Source: Sycon ciliatum
Lineage: Eukaryota > Porifera > Calcarea > Leucosolenida > Sycettidae
Reading direction: 5' to 3'
NCBI RefSeq assembly: GCF_964019385.1
Contig: NC_088643.1
Location: 10,600,098 to 10,664,097 of the forward strand
DNA length: 64,000 nucleotides
Numbering within the stretch: position 1 is the stretch's first letter; the number at the start of each line of letters is the position of its first letter. A model generated the notes under the pieces. That model was given only the letters and a program-made list of their open reading frames with translations. It was not told where the DNA came from and searched no databases. Position numbers and translations under genes: made by a program. Below are positions 50,091 through 60,489 of this stretch, piece by piece.

Positions 50091-53000
50091 TTTTTTTTTT
50101 TTTTTTTTTTTTTTTTTTCAGGGGATGGCCCACGCCTGGTAAAAAAACAATGAGGAGTTAATACAAAGAAAACGAACTGAAAATACAAAAGTAAATGAAA
50201 CACCATTACCAAAGAAACTGTACTGTATCATGTACACCGTTTATGGCACCAGGGCACATTCAGCAGCTGCCAGCACAGCCGAACCAGACAGATGTCGAGG
50301 CGGGTTCCGACGGTGACCACGTAGACTGGCAACCATTGCTCGAACAAGGCAAAAGGAGATCTTCGCCCGTACAAAAGCCATCATAACCGGGAAAGGTTCA
50401 CGGCGCTTTTCACACAGCTTGCTGGCAATCCTGGCAAAGAGTGCCGAAGCAGCTTTCCCCTGGCCGCCAGTGGTTGCAAAAACCACGGGTACAAACGAGG
50501 AATGCTCCACCTCCAGGACTCACCGTTCATACTTACGCCTCTTCTCCTGCTCGTGCTTTCTGTAGACAGACGGGAGAGTAAGGTTTCGGTTGGAGGGGAC
50601 AAAAGGGTTAAACACCCGAACATCAAACATTGTCCTCTCTAACCTACTCCCATACACTCCACGTGCTGCCACATCAAGACGAGCATGAGCCTCCGTGTTG
50701 GCCGACCGGAGAGGGAATGTTTCACCAGAGAGGGGTTCCAACTCTGGCTCCACGCTGACGTCATGCGCAACCTCACGCAACAGATTAGCGGTTAGATCCC
50801 GGAGCTCGTTGTGGCGCATCCCAGTGAATCCTCCGATGGCACATGATAGGGCATGGGTGGTGTCGAAGGGTTTTCCACAGGTGCAGTGAGACGGCAACCG
50901 GGGAGGGGTCCAGCCGTAGCGCAGACATAGGGCATCCCGGAAGCCAGCCTTGTGGATGGTAAACTGGAACCGGCGAGATGGCCGACTAGTGAGCCAACTG
51001 GAGGCACCTTTCTCTGCGGCTAGATCCAGAGTCCGCCTGTGGTCGTCACTCAGGGTATCCCTGAGGGAGGAGAGGGCCATTGCCTGATCTTGGCGATTAG
51101 CTGTGCGTTGGGCCGCCTTGGCTGCCTTGGTGGCAGCAACAACTTCCTCGATGGATTCCTCCTGTCGAAGGAGCTGCTCGACTAGAGGTCTGGTGACAGC
51201 CGTAGACGTGTCGTACTGCTGGGAAAGGGTCCCTGGGTTTAGAATTCCCAAGCCACCATGACGACACGGAAGCGCCAGGATGGCACGTTCTTCCTCGCCA
51301 GGGGCCTGGCGACCAGTCAGTGCAGGGAGGAAAACTTGCCTGGTGGAGTTTTCCAGCGGTGTCAAGAGGTCCGCGATGGCTGGCATTGTCCTCGCAAGGA
51401 ATGACCACTTATGGCGGAGACCATGGGTAAGGACAGCGTAAGCAGCCTGAGGTTGAGACGCCGCATGTTTGGCGAGGGTCTGCAGCTCTGTGCACCATGT
51501 GTCAACCTTCTGCGACACGTAACCGTCGCAGAACAGGGCAGAGCCTAGGGCAGCACCAAGATGACGATAGCCGTCCGTCCGGATGTTGACCCCGGTTGTG
51601 GCAAACAATTCTGTTGCTAGCGCAAGATGTTGTGGCTTCACGAGGAGAACGGACTTTGACGGGTTGATGTCGTAACCATACCTGTTGCCTCGATCTACTA
51701 GGATGGACCACCAGGTGCGCATTCGTCGGAGAGCGCCGGCTGAAGTTGCGTCATCGGCATACCAGGACTGCATGGCCCCAGCTGCGGCGGCTTCCCGGAT
51801 CAGTAGCACTGTGCCAAGCGCATACATTGGCATAGCCAATGGGTCTCCTTGAGTGGTGCCCTCAGAAGACAGGATCACCTCTCCTCCAACATACAGGTGA
51901 GCTGGGGAGCGGTAGGTGTTGATAACAGCTGGCGCGAGCTCAGGACATAGCCGCTGAACATTGCGCAGGCAAACAGCTCTATTTAGGCGATTGAATGCGT
52001 TCGTTGCATCCGCGAACAGGACTCCCTCCGTGTGGTCATCATCGAAGGTGGTCTTCACCGCATGAATGGCGGCTTCCACGCCGCACTCTTGCCCACCGCA
52101 TAACTGCAGACAGCCAACAGCACTCTCTACTGCCGAGCCAACAATTTAAAGTATGGCTTTGCCCAGAATGCGGCGAACGACTTCCCCGATCCCGATAGGC
52201 CGAACACCTGGCTGCTTGTCCAAAGGCACTAGACGGCAAGCCACATAAGCTTCCAGTGAGATGGGGTCCACATACTTGGTAGCTATTCGCCTGGCACAGG
52301 TAACCAGAGCATCGCAGAGTGCATCCGAGGCTGAGCGGAAGGAAGTGCAAATCTTTCGCCAATTGGCTGCGTCCATGCCTGAAGGCCCGGCTGCACCATG
52401 CGTGCGCAGCGCAGCTTGGCGAATAACGTCCCTATTGAGTGCCGTGAAGATGACCGGATGTGGTTGAGGCAGAGGCTCTCCGTCCATAACTGCGTCTTCG
52501 TTTAGAGGTGATGCTGCTGGATGCTTCTCTCGAAGAATCTCTCGAACGGTGTGGTCACCTATGACATTGTCAAGGCGATGCAGGTCGCCCTTACTGTCGC
52601 CGTCAAGCATACGTGTGGCAGAGCCTATCTTTCCATCCATGACCAAGGCGGCAAACCTCCTTGCGTCACTGTCGTCTTTTGCTCGCTCTTCCCTGCTGAA
52701 TTTGTTTGTAGCCTCTCGTATCTGTTGTTGGATTGTACGAGCTTCAGTCATCAACTCATCGATATCTCCAGTATCCCAGCTCGACAGTCTGCGTTGGAGG
52801 CAATCAGCATGCTCTCGGCTGTCTACCATACGATATGGCTGTTGAAGCAGTACCTGTGTAGCCACCATCGCTACCTTGATGGACACACCCTCGCCTGCCG
52901 CTGCATCACCAAAGCACTGGTATAGACGAGCTATGATGTTAACATACTTCTCACCAGTTGCGCCCGATGGGACACTAAACAGATTCGGGCGGAAGTGAAC

Positions 53001-53308
53001 TGCTTCAGCATACGCTGCGTTGATCACCTGGCGGGATGAATCGAGATCAAAATTCCCTATGCGTAGGTCACACTCTGCGTTCTGGTAAGGTGGCAAAGGA
53101 AAGCGGGGTTCTTCCCTGGGCTCATCGTCCGCCAGTGTCGCAAGGAGAGCTACTTGGCTGTCCGTGACTGTGCCGTGGGTCACCTGATCCTGTACGTGAA
53201 GGAGCTCAGCCGAGTCAGCACCGGAGTTAACAGGGTCTTGTACGGGGGTGCTGTGCCCCGCTAAAGTAGATCTACCTGAGAGGCTGGCTGTCGACGATTG
53301 GAGAGCAG
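50091..53308 (-). mobile_element. RLE-family LINE, copy D (nearly complete)
   Basis: The 3.2-kb insertion ends in a poly(A) tail (T run 50091-50119) and is flanked by the 11-bp duplication GGTACTACCTA (50080-50090, 53309-53319). The 5' end lies inside the N-terminal coding region, after the Cys-rich part seen in copy A, so it is slightly 5'-truncated. It sits at the right end of the TA-target MITE at 49299-50081. Confidence 0.92.
50241..53308 (-). pseudogene. RLE-family LINE polyprotein (RT and restriction-like endonuclease), two in-frame stops
   Basis: One frame of about 1020 codons runs from the truncated 5' end to 50241, broken by TAA at 52146-52148 (Ser in copy A) and TGA at 50520-50522 (Arg elsewhere). 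RT: GVRPIGIGEVVRRILGKAIL, LFADATNAFNRLNR (first catalytic Asp), EGTTQGDPLAMPMYALG and WYADDATSAG. After a long linker the endonuclease follows: HCTCGKPFDTTHALSC (CCHC), GMRHNELRDLTA, then ARLDVAARGVYGSRLERTM and FDVRVFNPFVPSN (PD-(D/E)xK-like). The C-terminal tail has VYRKHEQEKRRKYER and VEHSSFVPVVFATTGGQG. By family the endonuclease nicks DNA and RT copies from the nick. Both stops are single-base changes, so the copy is recently dead. R2/NeSL/Utopia-like is my best placement; the exact clade is not fixed. Confidence 0.88.
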
Positions 53309-53568
53309 GGTACTACCTAGTACTAGTACTACAGTCTACATAACACTGTAACATGTCATACCCTTTGTGTACGGACGGTAAAACTTTCGATCCCCTGGGA
53401 TCGAAACTTTTCAAAATTTCAATCGATCGTAACTCAGTCATTCCGGGATTATTTCCAAAAACTAAAATTATGTAGATCGAAGAGAAAACTCCCAGCTGTC
53501 CATCTCTGCGCACAGGCAGAGGACATACGGTCACTGGCACTGTATGGGAAACAGTAGCGACCTGTTTA

Positions 53569-53802
53569 CTGTAAGACATGTTATTATAACGAGTCGCACA
53601 TTTTGAATTTTGGACAATCGTTAAAACGATTGTCCAAAATTCATAGGTTAACGAGAAGATATGTTAACAATCTTGCAGTATTCTGCCATATACACACACA
53701 GCATATATGAAGCAGTACGGCCTCAATGGATCTATTATAACGAAGAAATGTCATCCGTTAAAACGTTAGATTTGCTTCCTCGTTATAATACATGTCTTAC
53801 AG
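53569..53802. mobile_element. TA-target MITE with internal 38-bp palindrome
   Basis: Ends CTGTAAGACATG and CATGTCTTACAG are inverted, continuing with TTATAACGAG on both sides; TA flanks both (53567-53568, 53803-53804), and the empty site exists at about 18849. Inside, 53605-53642 is a perfect palindrome with arms GAATTTTGGACAATCGTT. Confidence 0.85.
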
Positions 53803-53806
53803 TACA

Positions 53807-54137
53807 AGGCAGGCATAGTGGGATGGTCTAAGACCATGATTGAGAAACAGAGGGTACCAGGTTCAAGTCCTGCTTGGAAGCGGAAGGATTTTTTCCAGCC
53901 GTGCTGCGACCCACAGTTAATTGGGAACTCGTGGCCTGGCACGAGGGAAACATGGATGCAGTGAATGGGATTTCGGTCTTTGACCACTTTGTGGTGGGTC
54001 TGATCTACTCACCTCCCACCGCTTAGGAGCTGCATCTGCGCCTTGATCCAAGAGGGTGGTGGCGTTCCTGCGGATGCGGAAAACTGGGCCTTTGGCCGAG
54101 TCTCACGCGAACCGTGTTTTTTTTATTTTTTTATTTT
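53807..54137 (+). mobile_element. SINE with class II tRNA-like head, full copy
   Basis: Flanked by the 10-bp duplication TTACAGTACA (53797-53806, 54138-54147). The first 70 bp resemble a Leu/Ser-type tRNA: ATGGTCTAAGACCATG as A-box and D-arm region and GGTTCAAGTCC as B box, so RNA polymerase III transcription is likely. The body (from GCCGTGCTGCGACCC) is shared with 733-960, and the tail is TTTTATTTTTTTATTTTTT. It inserted across the right end of the MITE at 53569-53802. Confidence 0.85.
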
Positions 54138-54335
54138 TTACAGTACATGGTTAGTTGCATTCAGATCAGGAACACTGTTACCCATACACTGATACAGTGC
54201 AATGGGTCATCCGCCTTGTTCACTTTTCGATAATAGCGAGCATGCATTCAAAGCATCAAGAAAAGCACGTTCGCATTTCTATGTCTTGTCAATGTTGTCA
54301 TGCTCATACATGTAGACGTAGTACATTCATTGTAC

Positions 54336-54566
54336 TGTCGTGGACATGGAAATCCAGTCGATTGCCCAGGGCTGGCGCCCTCACTGCCTCAGCGCGTACA
54401 GAACGCTGCGTGGCGCTGCGTGCACTGCAACAGTCATGTTGATCCGGTGCGACCAGCGTGCTGCAGCCCATGTAATGTACATGTATGTGTGTACTGCTTA
54501 CCCACGGCTGCATGGCCAGCGCCCTGGGGCCGCTAGACGTGCGACCGGATTTCCATGTCCACAACA
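54336..54566. mobile_element. MITE with TGTCGTGGACATGG ends, copy 1
   Basis: Inverted ends TGTCGTGGACATGGAAATCC and GGATTTCCATGTCCACAACA, with GTAC on both sides (54332-54335, 54567-54570). A copy in opposite orientation is at 57513-57718. Confidence 0.7.
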
Positions 54567-54569
54567 GTA

Positions 54570-55841
54570 CAATACTATGTACTCTGTAGTGTAGCTGCTG
54601 ACTAGACTGGCACAAGTACTGTCTGTAGTTCTAGTAGACCTACCAGTCCATCCTCGAGCGTGCAAAAAAACATATCTCTGCCACTAATCGAGACTTACAC
54701 TGATTTTTGCGCTTTTGGGCCCAAATAAGTCTTGATGACGGCAAAAAATAATTGTCAACTGAATACGGAAGTGAACGAATTTGGTCGAAAGTGTCGAACC
54801 ACCTTCATGACGAGCAACCGTTTGTGGCCACTGTTTGTGAACTTGGAGCTTGTTATGGTGTGTGTCGGCAGGAATTTTTTTATGGCGATCAGGAAACGTT
54901 TTTCACATCGAAATCAGTGGTTACCCTTTGAAATTGAGATGTTCAAACAGCGAATTTTCTACGTCGAAATGAAGTTGGAGCACCATCGAGTTTGATTATT
55001 CCGATTTCCTTGGTGGGCTAAGGTAAGGGTAATTAACAGCTAGACATAAAAATCTCACCTGTTCACGCCCTGTATAATCCAACTTCGACCTTCAAAGTGG
55101 GCGTACTCAAGCAACATAAATCATACATGCCGTATACATAAACCTTTGAAGGGAGCATGAAAATACGCAAACGCATAGCTGTGCATACATGTACATTGTG
55201 CATGCACATGTATGTGTGTACATTGTAGACCCTAGTTTGTGTTCCTCTGTGTGTCTCGGTGTGTCGTCAATGCTGTATTCGACAACCGTAAGCATAAGGA
55301 GAAAGTTGCCGCTGTACGCGCTCTTGTGTGTAGTATGTGTGCCGCGTTCAGTTGCTGTCTAGTATGTCGGTACATGTACCTGGGCTGGTGGTGCGTATTG
55401 CCTTGATGTGGATCACCTAACTCGTGGCCTTCTAAAGCCTGTCGAAACGCATGCCGTTTCAGATGTATGGTCTCGTGGTGTGTGTGTGTGTTGTGTGTGT
55501 GACTGTGTGTGTGTGTGTGTGTGTGTGCATGTGTGCGTGTGTGTGTCAAAATGCATGCCGTTTCAGATTTATGGTCTCGTGGTGTGTGTCTGTGGTAGGG
55601 ACCGGTGGATTCTGCTCGAAAGGGAGGCAGATTCTGCTCGAAAAGCAGTGAAATTGGCAGAACCATACAAACCTTATGGCGGGCAATTCCTCGAATTCTG
55701 CTCCATTTCTTTATCCACATACCAAACATGCATGAAACTTACCAGAAAAAGTACCGAATTCTGCCAATTTTCTGCCGGCAGAATCCACCGGACCCTAGTC
55801 TGTGGGGGTGGGGGTGTTTGTGTGTGCGCGTGTGTGCGCGC

Positions 55842-55896
<55 letters not shown>

Positions 55897-57477
55897 TCTG
55901 TCGCGCTCACAATAATATCTCGTTTTCTGCTTATGAAGCTACATGTATGTGTTATTTGTAGGAGATTACAATGTAGAGGTGATTGTCTGCTTTGCGTTCC
56001 TCTCTGCTTGGCCTGCATTATCAATTTATCAGTACTGGTTTTTGCTCTTCACACGTACACGTACCCCTCCCCCCCCCCCCCCCCCCCGCACACAAACAAA
56101 CACACACACACACACACACGCGCACGCATGCTTATGTATACGGTTTCAGTTTGAAAAATGCAAAGTGTCCTGTACATGTGTGCGTCTGATGCATTCACAC
56201 GAACTTCAACGGTCTATGCATATACCATACACGCGTCACTTCTCCTTTGAGGAAAGAAAACCAAAGCATATCAATACAATCACATACATGTATACAAACT
56301 TTTAAAAGTGTGTGAATGTACAACGTACGTTTGCCTTGTTTATGCTGTGTGTCACTTTGCTCTGGGCATGGAAATTCTGTCGTATTTGGCATATATTTGC
56401 GAATTGTCGTTATACACGCAGTGGTTATTAGAGAAGTTGACTGTGTGTGAATGTACAAAGTACGTTTGTCTTGTTTATGCTGTATGTCACTTGCTCGGCC
56501 ACCCGTGTTGCGTTCTCTCTGTTTCGGCTATTGCTACTGCACTGTTCTAGCCAGAAATTATTGTTGATAGGGAAACCGAGTGCGTACCTGGCTAGGCTTT
56601 GTTGGTGAGGTACTCTTATGTGTGCGCATCCGTGCTCGTTTGTATTCCTCCGACGGTGTGGCACACACATGTGATGTATGCGAAGTGTATCCGGCATGTA
56701 CGAACAATGTGTGTGCATCCGCGGCACGCATGTTTGACATGTTTGTGCTCCATATGTGCATGTAGGATCTAAACGTGTGTAACGCAAGCGTGTGGGGCAC
56801 GCCCATTACGTCTGCGGCACCGTGACATGGCCAGTATGTGATGTCCGACACGGGTGTGCAGGAGTGGCGCGTGGGCATGTTCGCAGTGTGCACGTCTATA
56901 CTCCAGCGTAGTGTCCACTTTCCTGGTCCCAGGAGGGTTTTGAATCTGTGGAAAACACGTGAACTGAATACAGTGGAGTTAGTTTGAACTCTTGTGTGCT
57001 TTCTGTGCACAGGTTCATCTACGGAATTGAGTATGGTCAAGAAATGCGTCTGAAAAACCTGGAGCACCATCGATTCTGCAATAACCATTACTCGAATGTC
57101 CGAGAGCAGGGTCGAGGGCAACCACATTGTCGAAAATTACACCTGTTCACGCCCTCCTTTCAGGTTACTGGCTCGTTTTCGCCGACTGCTCTGAATCGTA
57201 CGAAAAATTCAAATGTTCTCCGCCGAATGGCACCATCACAAAGTCTTTCGGATCATTTTCGATATGCACCTCGCGAACATACCACCTTCCTGCACCCATG
57301 CACCACAAACAATGCATGCTCCATTCGACGAGGTGGGTGTCATGAGTGTTCTTTCACGTCAGTCGCCGAAAGTCATTTCAGGGTGAGAATCGTTCTCAAG
57401 AAAAAGATCGCAAAAATCAGTGTAAGTCTCGATGGAACGCTTGAGGATGGACTGTACTACTGCCTGCCTGGCCAGCT
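54570..57477. other. Simple repeats and one MITE, no gene
   Basis: (GT)n at about 55482-55548 and 55837-55893, C run at about 56068-56087, (CA)n at about 56098-56130. The words GTGTGTGAATGTACAA and TTGTTTATGCTGT are duplicated (56309-56345 and 56445-56482). About 54660-54720 and 54995-55010 share words with 57050-57140 and 57395-57450 in reverse. ORFs are translations of repeats. Confidence 0.55.
55596..55797. mobile_element. TAGGG-type MITE, copy 2, with 8-bp duplication
   Basis: Ends TAGGGACCGGTGGATTCTGC and GCAGAATCCACCGGACCCTA; both sides carry GTCTGTGG (55588-55595, 55798-55805). The 8-bp duplication indicates a hAT-type transposase. 202 bp, non-coding, near-identical to 5588-5790. Confidence 0.9.
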
Positions 57478-57512
57478 GGGTACCCGGACGGGTCATGTAC
57501 TGGTCTGTTAAC

Positions 57513-57718
57513 GTTGTGGACATGGAAATCCGGTCGCACGTCTAGCGGCCCCAGGGTGCTGGCCATGCAGCCGTGGGTAAGCAGTACACACAATCATGCA
57601 TTTTATGCGCAGCAGCGCGCTATGTCGCATCCGATTAACAAGTGCCCTGCACGCAGTGTTCTGTACGCGCTGAGGGCGCCGGCCCCGGTCAATAGACTGG
57701 ATTTCCATGTCCACGACA
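57513..57718. mobile_element. MITE with GTGGACATGG ends, copy 2 (inverted)
   Basis: Matches 54336-54566 in reverse in its outer parts. It lies in the region upstream of ASB copy 3; the corresponding region before ASB copy 2 (30090-30315) lacks it. Confidence 0.7.
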
Positions 57719-57868
57719 AGTACAATCATGTAGATCTACGCGTAGACTCTCTCTACTACTAGTAGATCTGCTGAGTACTACTACTAGTCTCACAATCACT
57801 CTGAATCAGCTGTAGCATGCCAGTGGTGAACTGTTTTTAGAAAGTCGACGGAAGGACAGATTCTCATT

Positions 57869-59672
57869 ATGGACTCCCAGCATCGTACATGTCTCGGAAA
57901 AGCAGTAGAATTACTTCTAAGGACTGATCAAGTCAGCGAACCGGAACATGAAATAACGCTGGATATCTCTATCGCTACTGGAGCAAATTCGCAAAACGGT
58001 TGCAGGGACTACTCTGAAATTTTAGTCTTTCTGCGAAAGTTGGTGAGCAATGAAAACGTGGCGTCCGTCGAGCAAGTCCTGCAACATTTAAACAATAATT
58101 CTAAGGGGATGGGTGGACGTCGAGAGACCGCTACCGAACCTTGGACTGCCTCAGCCTGCCTTGGTGGTAACACAACTATGGCTTCTCATGAGAGAGTGAC
58201 GTTCTCGGCCAGCATTGGAGGCAATGTTCCTAAGCTACCCGCCGAACACCAAACCCGCAAAGACATTTTCCGTCCACCAACGCTGTTGCAAATGTCTCCT
58301 TCTCTAAATAAGGGGAAAAGAGTACTTTACGCCTCGCCAGATATTCCAGAACTTGTGAACATGGAGTGCGGTGGCGAACACAACTTCAGGTCAACATTGC
58401 TGTACTGTGCCATCTTTACTGGTAATGAAGAGATTGATGCCTGTTGACATGGGGAGCTGATGCAACGTTGGCTTTGAAATTTGTTGGAGCTCCGTGGCAA
58501 TTCCACCATGCTTGGACCCACACCCCAATATGTGTTGCAGCAATGCTAAAACATGCTGGTGTAGTGAGATGTCTTCTAGCGCACGGTGCATCACCTTATC
58601 ATGGTGCTAGTCGAAATAGAAGTGGCTGCCTTGAAGAGACTTTGGATCCGACACGCTTCTCAACTTATGCTGGATGCAGAGACGATGCTACAACTTGTGA
58701 AGCTCTGTGCATGAACCCCTTATACCCTCCACCCATCATGGAAGTATGCTTGGTACAGCAAGAAGGGAATGACGAAAATGCAATGCGAATGATGCCCTAC
58801 TGTCGCTGGGATGCGGCGTGCTGCAATTCCTCCATTGCATCTTTACTGCAGAAAGTATCCAGCCCATTACGAAGATCCTTGCTGGACATGCCTTGCTTCA
58901 CAGATGATGAACGGGTATGCAAACAGTTTTGTTGTTCGCTGATGATGAGAAGTTTTTGCTCGAACAGCGAGTGTGTCGAAGTGATGAATCCTACTGAACT
59001 CACGGCTATTGTACGACATCTCCTGCAAGAGGGTGCAGAGCCGGCTGGTTTGTCAGTCTCCAAAGCAGATGCACTGTGCAAGGCATGGCTTAGAGTGGAG
59101 AATGCTGAGGCAAAAATACGTGGTACAGATCCTGTTGAATTTGAGAGCAGAGCAGGTGTTCTTTTCCTCTCTGGGGGATGTGTGATTCTTCATCGCCCAA
59201 TGCCTCCTGTTGAGGTTCTCGCATCATGTGTCAACGAGGCGACAAGGCAGCGTGTCGGTGAACTACTCCCGCCGGGCGCTAGATATCTAAAAGCAAGATC
59301 AGCAGCTGGATATTTCAGTTACGGTACACCGCCCGTTGTTGACAGACTTCTGTTAACAAGATCAGTGAAGGATCCGATAGTCAAGCTGCTCGTGGAACAT
59401 GATGGTTTACCTGGTATATCAACGGTGGATGATATTCCATTTGTTGGGGATATCTTCATGATGGTCCATCATGCCAATGTGATGTGGAGCTAACAGCTGC
59501 GCAGCGGAACGTGAGTTTGTTCGACATTCTCACCTCAAAGCCAACGCCCAAGTCTCTCGCACGTTTGTGTCGCTCTGCTATCATCGAAGCATGTCACGGA
59601 CGTGGTATGGTCAAGACGATTAAAAGTCTTCAACTTCCTCCTAGACTGGTGAACTTTCTTTTCTACAAATGA
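57869..59672 (+). pseudogene. ASB-like ankyrin/SOCS-box pseudogene (copy 3)
   Basis: Matches copy 2 throughout, but the frame is broken twice: four bases are missing near 58432 (after GNEEI) and one near 59446 (after IPFVG). The three resulting ORFs (57869-58447, 58444-59493, 59484-59672) are otherwise intact and lack other stops. The end still encodes the SOCS box (SLARLCRSAI, LQLPPRLVNF). The 5' flank with GTCGACGGAAGGACAGATTC is shared with copy 2, the 3' flank only for about 90 bases. Loss appears recent. If translated, the first ORF would give a 192-residue fragment without a SOCS box. Confidence 0.9.
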
Positions 59673-60155
59673 GATATTCTACAAGTGCGTCTCTTACGAA
59701 CCTGCACATGTAATTAGGTATGACAATTGTGTGTTGTTTGGTGTATCCATGTGTTGCTGTTGATTGGGAAGGCTTTGTTGCCCTTGTCACTAAGTCTTCC
59801 TTTAGTTTGTCGGGGCTATGGTTTATACTAGGCCCAGACAGATTCTGCTCCGCTCGCCTCGATATTTTGCCGCAAAATGTTGCTGCAAAAGTTTTGATAT
59901 TTTGCCGAGCCTGGCACAAGAAACTCGATATTTTGCTCCATTTTGCTCCTGGAAAACGTGTATTTTATCCACTTCCCGTACAATCCCGTACAACGTTTCA
60001 TAAGAAATCGCGGTGTCGATTTCTCAACACGGGTTTCCACGCATGTGTCCCGAGTTCTTCCAAACTCATGTCGATCCCCAGTGAATCGCAGTGATGTTTC
60101 GGTGAAATGATCTCGTCCTGGGCAGTGTATTCTGCTGAACGGGTAATAATAATAA
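59673..60155. other. No gene recognised
   Basis: The first 90 bases are the shared 3' flank of the ASB copies. About 59840-59960 has repeated CGATATTTTGC words, perhaps a decayed MITE. Confidence 0.4.
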
Positions 60156-60475
60156 TACGAAATAGAGGTTGCCACTTCGGCGATGATTTTGGAATGGGTT
60201 TGCTCCCACACTGGAGCTCGCGCTATTCCGCCGACGACTTGACACTTGACTGACTCACGACTGTCATCCAGAGAACAAGAGAAGTCCATCGAACCTTCGA
60301 CTCAGCAAACCTGCAAGAAAGCACCACTCCCTGCTCAATACACATAGTGTTTCGGGGAATTCACCCCTCATCAGTTGAGCTTGAGTAGGTTGAGTCGTCG
60401 GCGGAAAAGCGTGAGCTCCAGTGTGGGAGCAAACCCATTCCAAAGTCATCGCCGAAGTGGCAACCTCTATTTCGT
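60156..60475. mobile_element. Foldback element with 80-bp arms
   Basis: Left arm 60156-60236 and right arm 60398-60475, beginning TACGAAATAGAGGTTGCCAC, are inverted. The 160-bp middle contains words that return in the neighbouring repeats, such as AGCACCACTCCCTGCTCAAT. Confidence 0.7.
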
Positions 60476-60489
60476 ACTGTTGTGCCCAG

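Larger units (their letters stand above)
49079..53503. mobile_element. Foldback element with 140-bp arms, now holding a MITE and LINE D
   Basis: Left arm 49079-49217 and right arm 53363-53503 are inverted and about 93% alike by eye; the outer ends read ATGGACAGCTGG and CCAGCTGTCCAT. Without the later insertions the element would be about 1.2 kb or less. Outer target duplications were not resolved. Confidence 0.7.
53515..54242. mobile_element. Hairpin MITE, copy 2, split by a MITE and a SINE
   Basis: 53515-53568 and 54148-54242 together match 18800-18940 (GGCACTGTATGGGAAACAGT; CATTCAGATCAGGAACACTG). The site of the split, GTTTACATGG in copy 1, contains the TA used by the inserted MITE. Confidence 0.8.

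Noticed and set aside
53815-53885. tRNA gene
   Set aside because: The B box and D-arm-like words fit a tRNA, but the acceptor and anticodon stems do not close, and the sequence continues as a SINE with a target duplication.
55408-56154. 248-codon ORF and similar Cys/Val-rich ORFs in GT repeats
   Set aside because: They are translations of (GT)n, a MITE and (CA)n.
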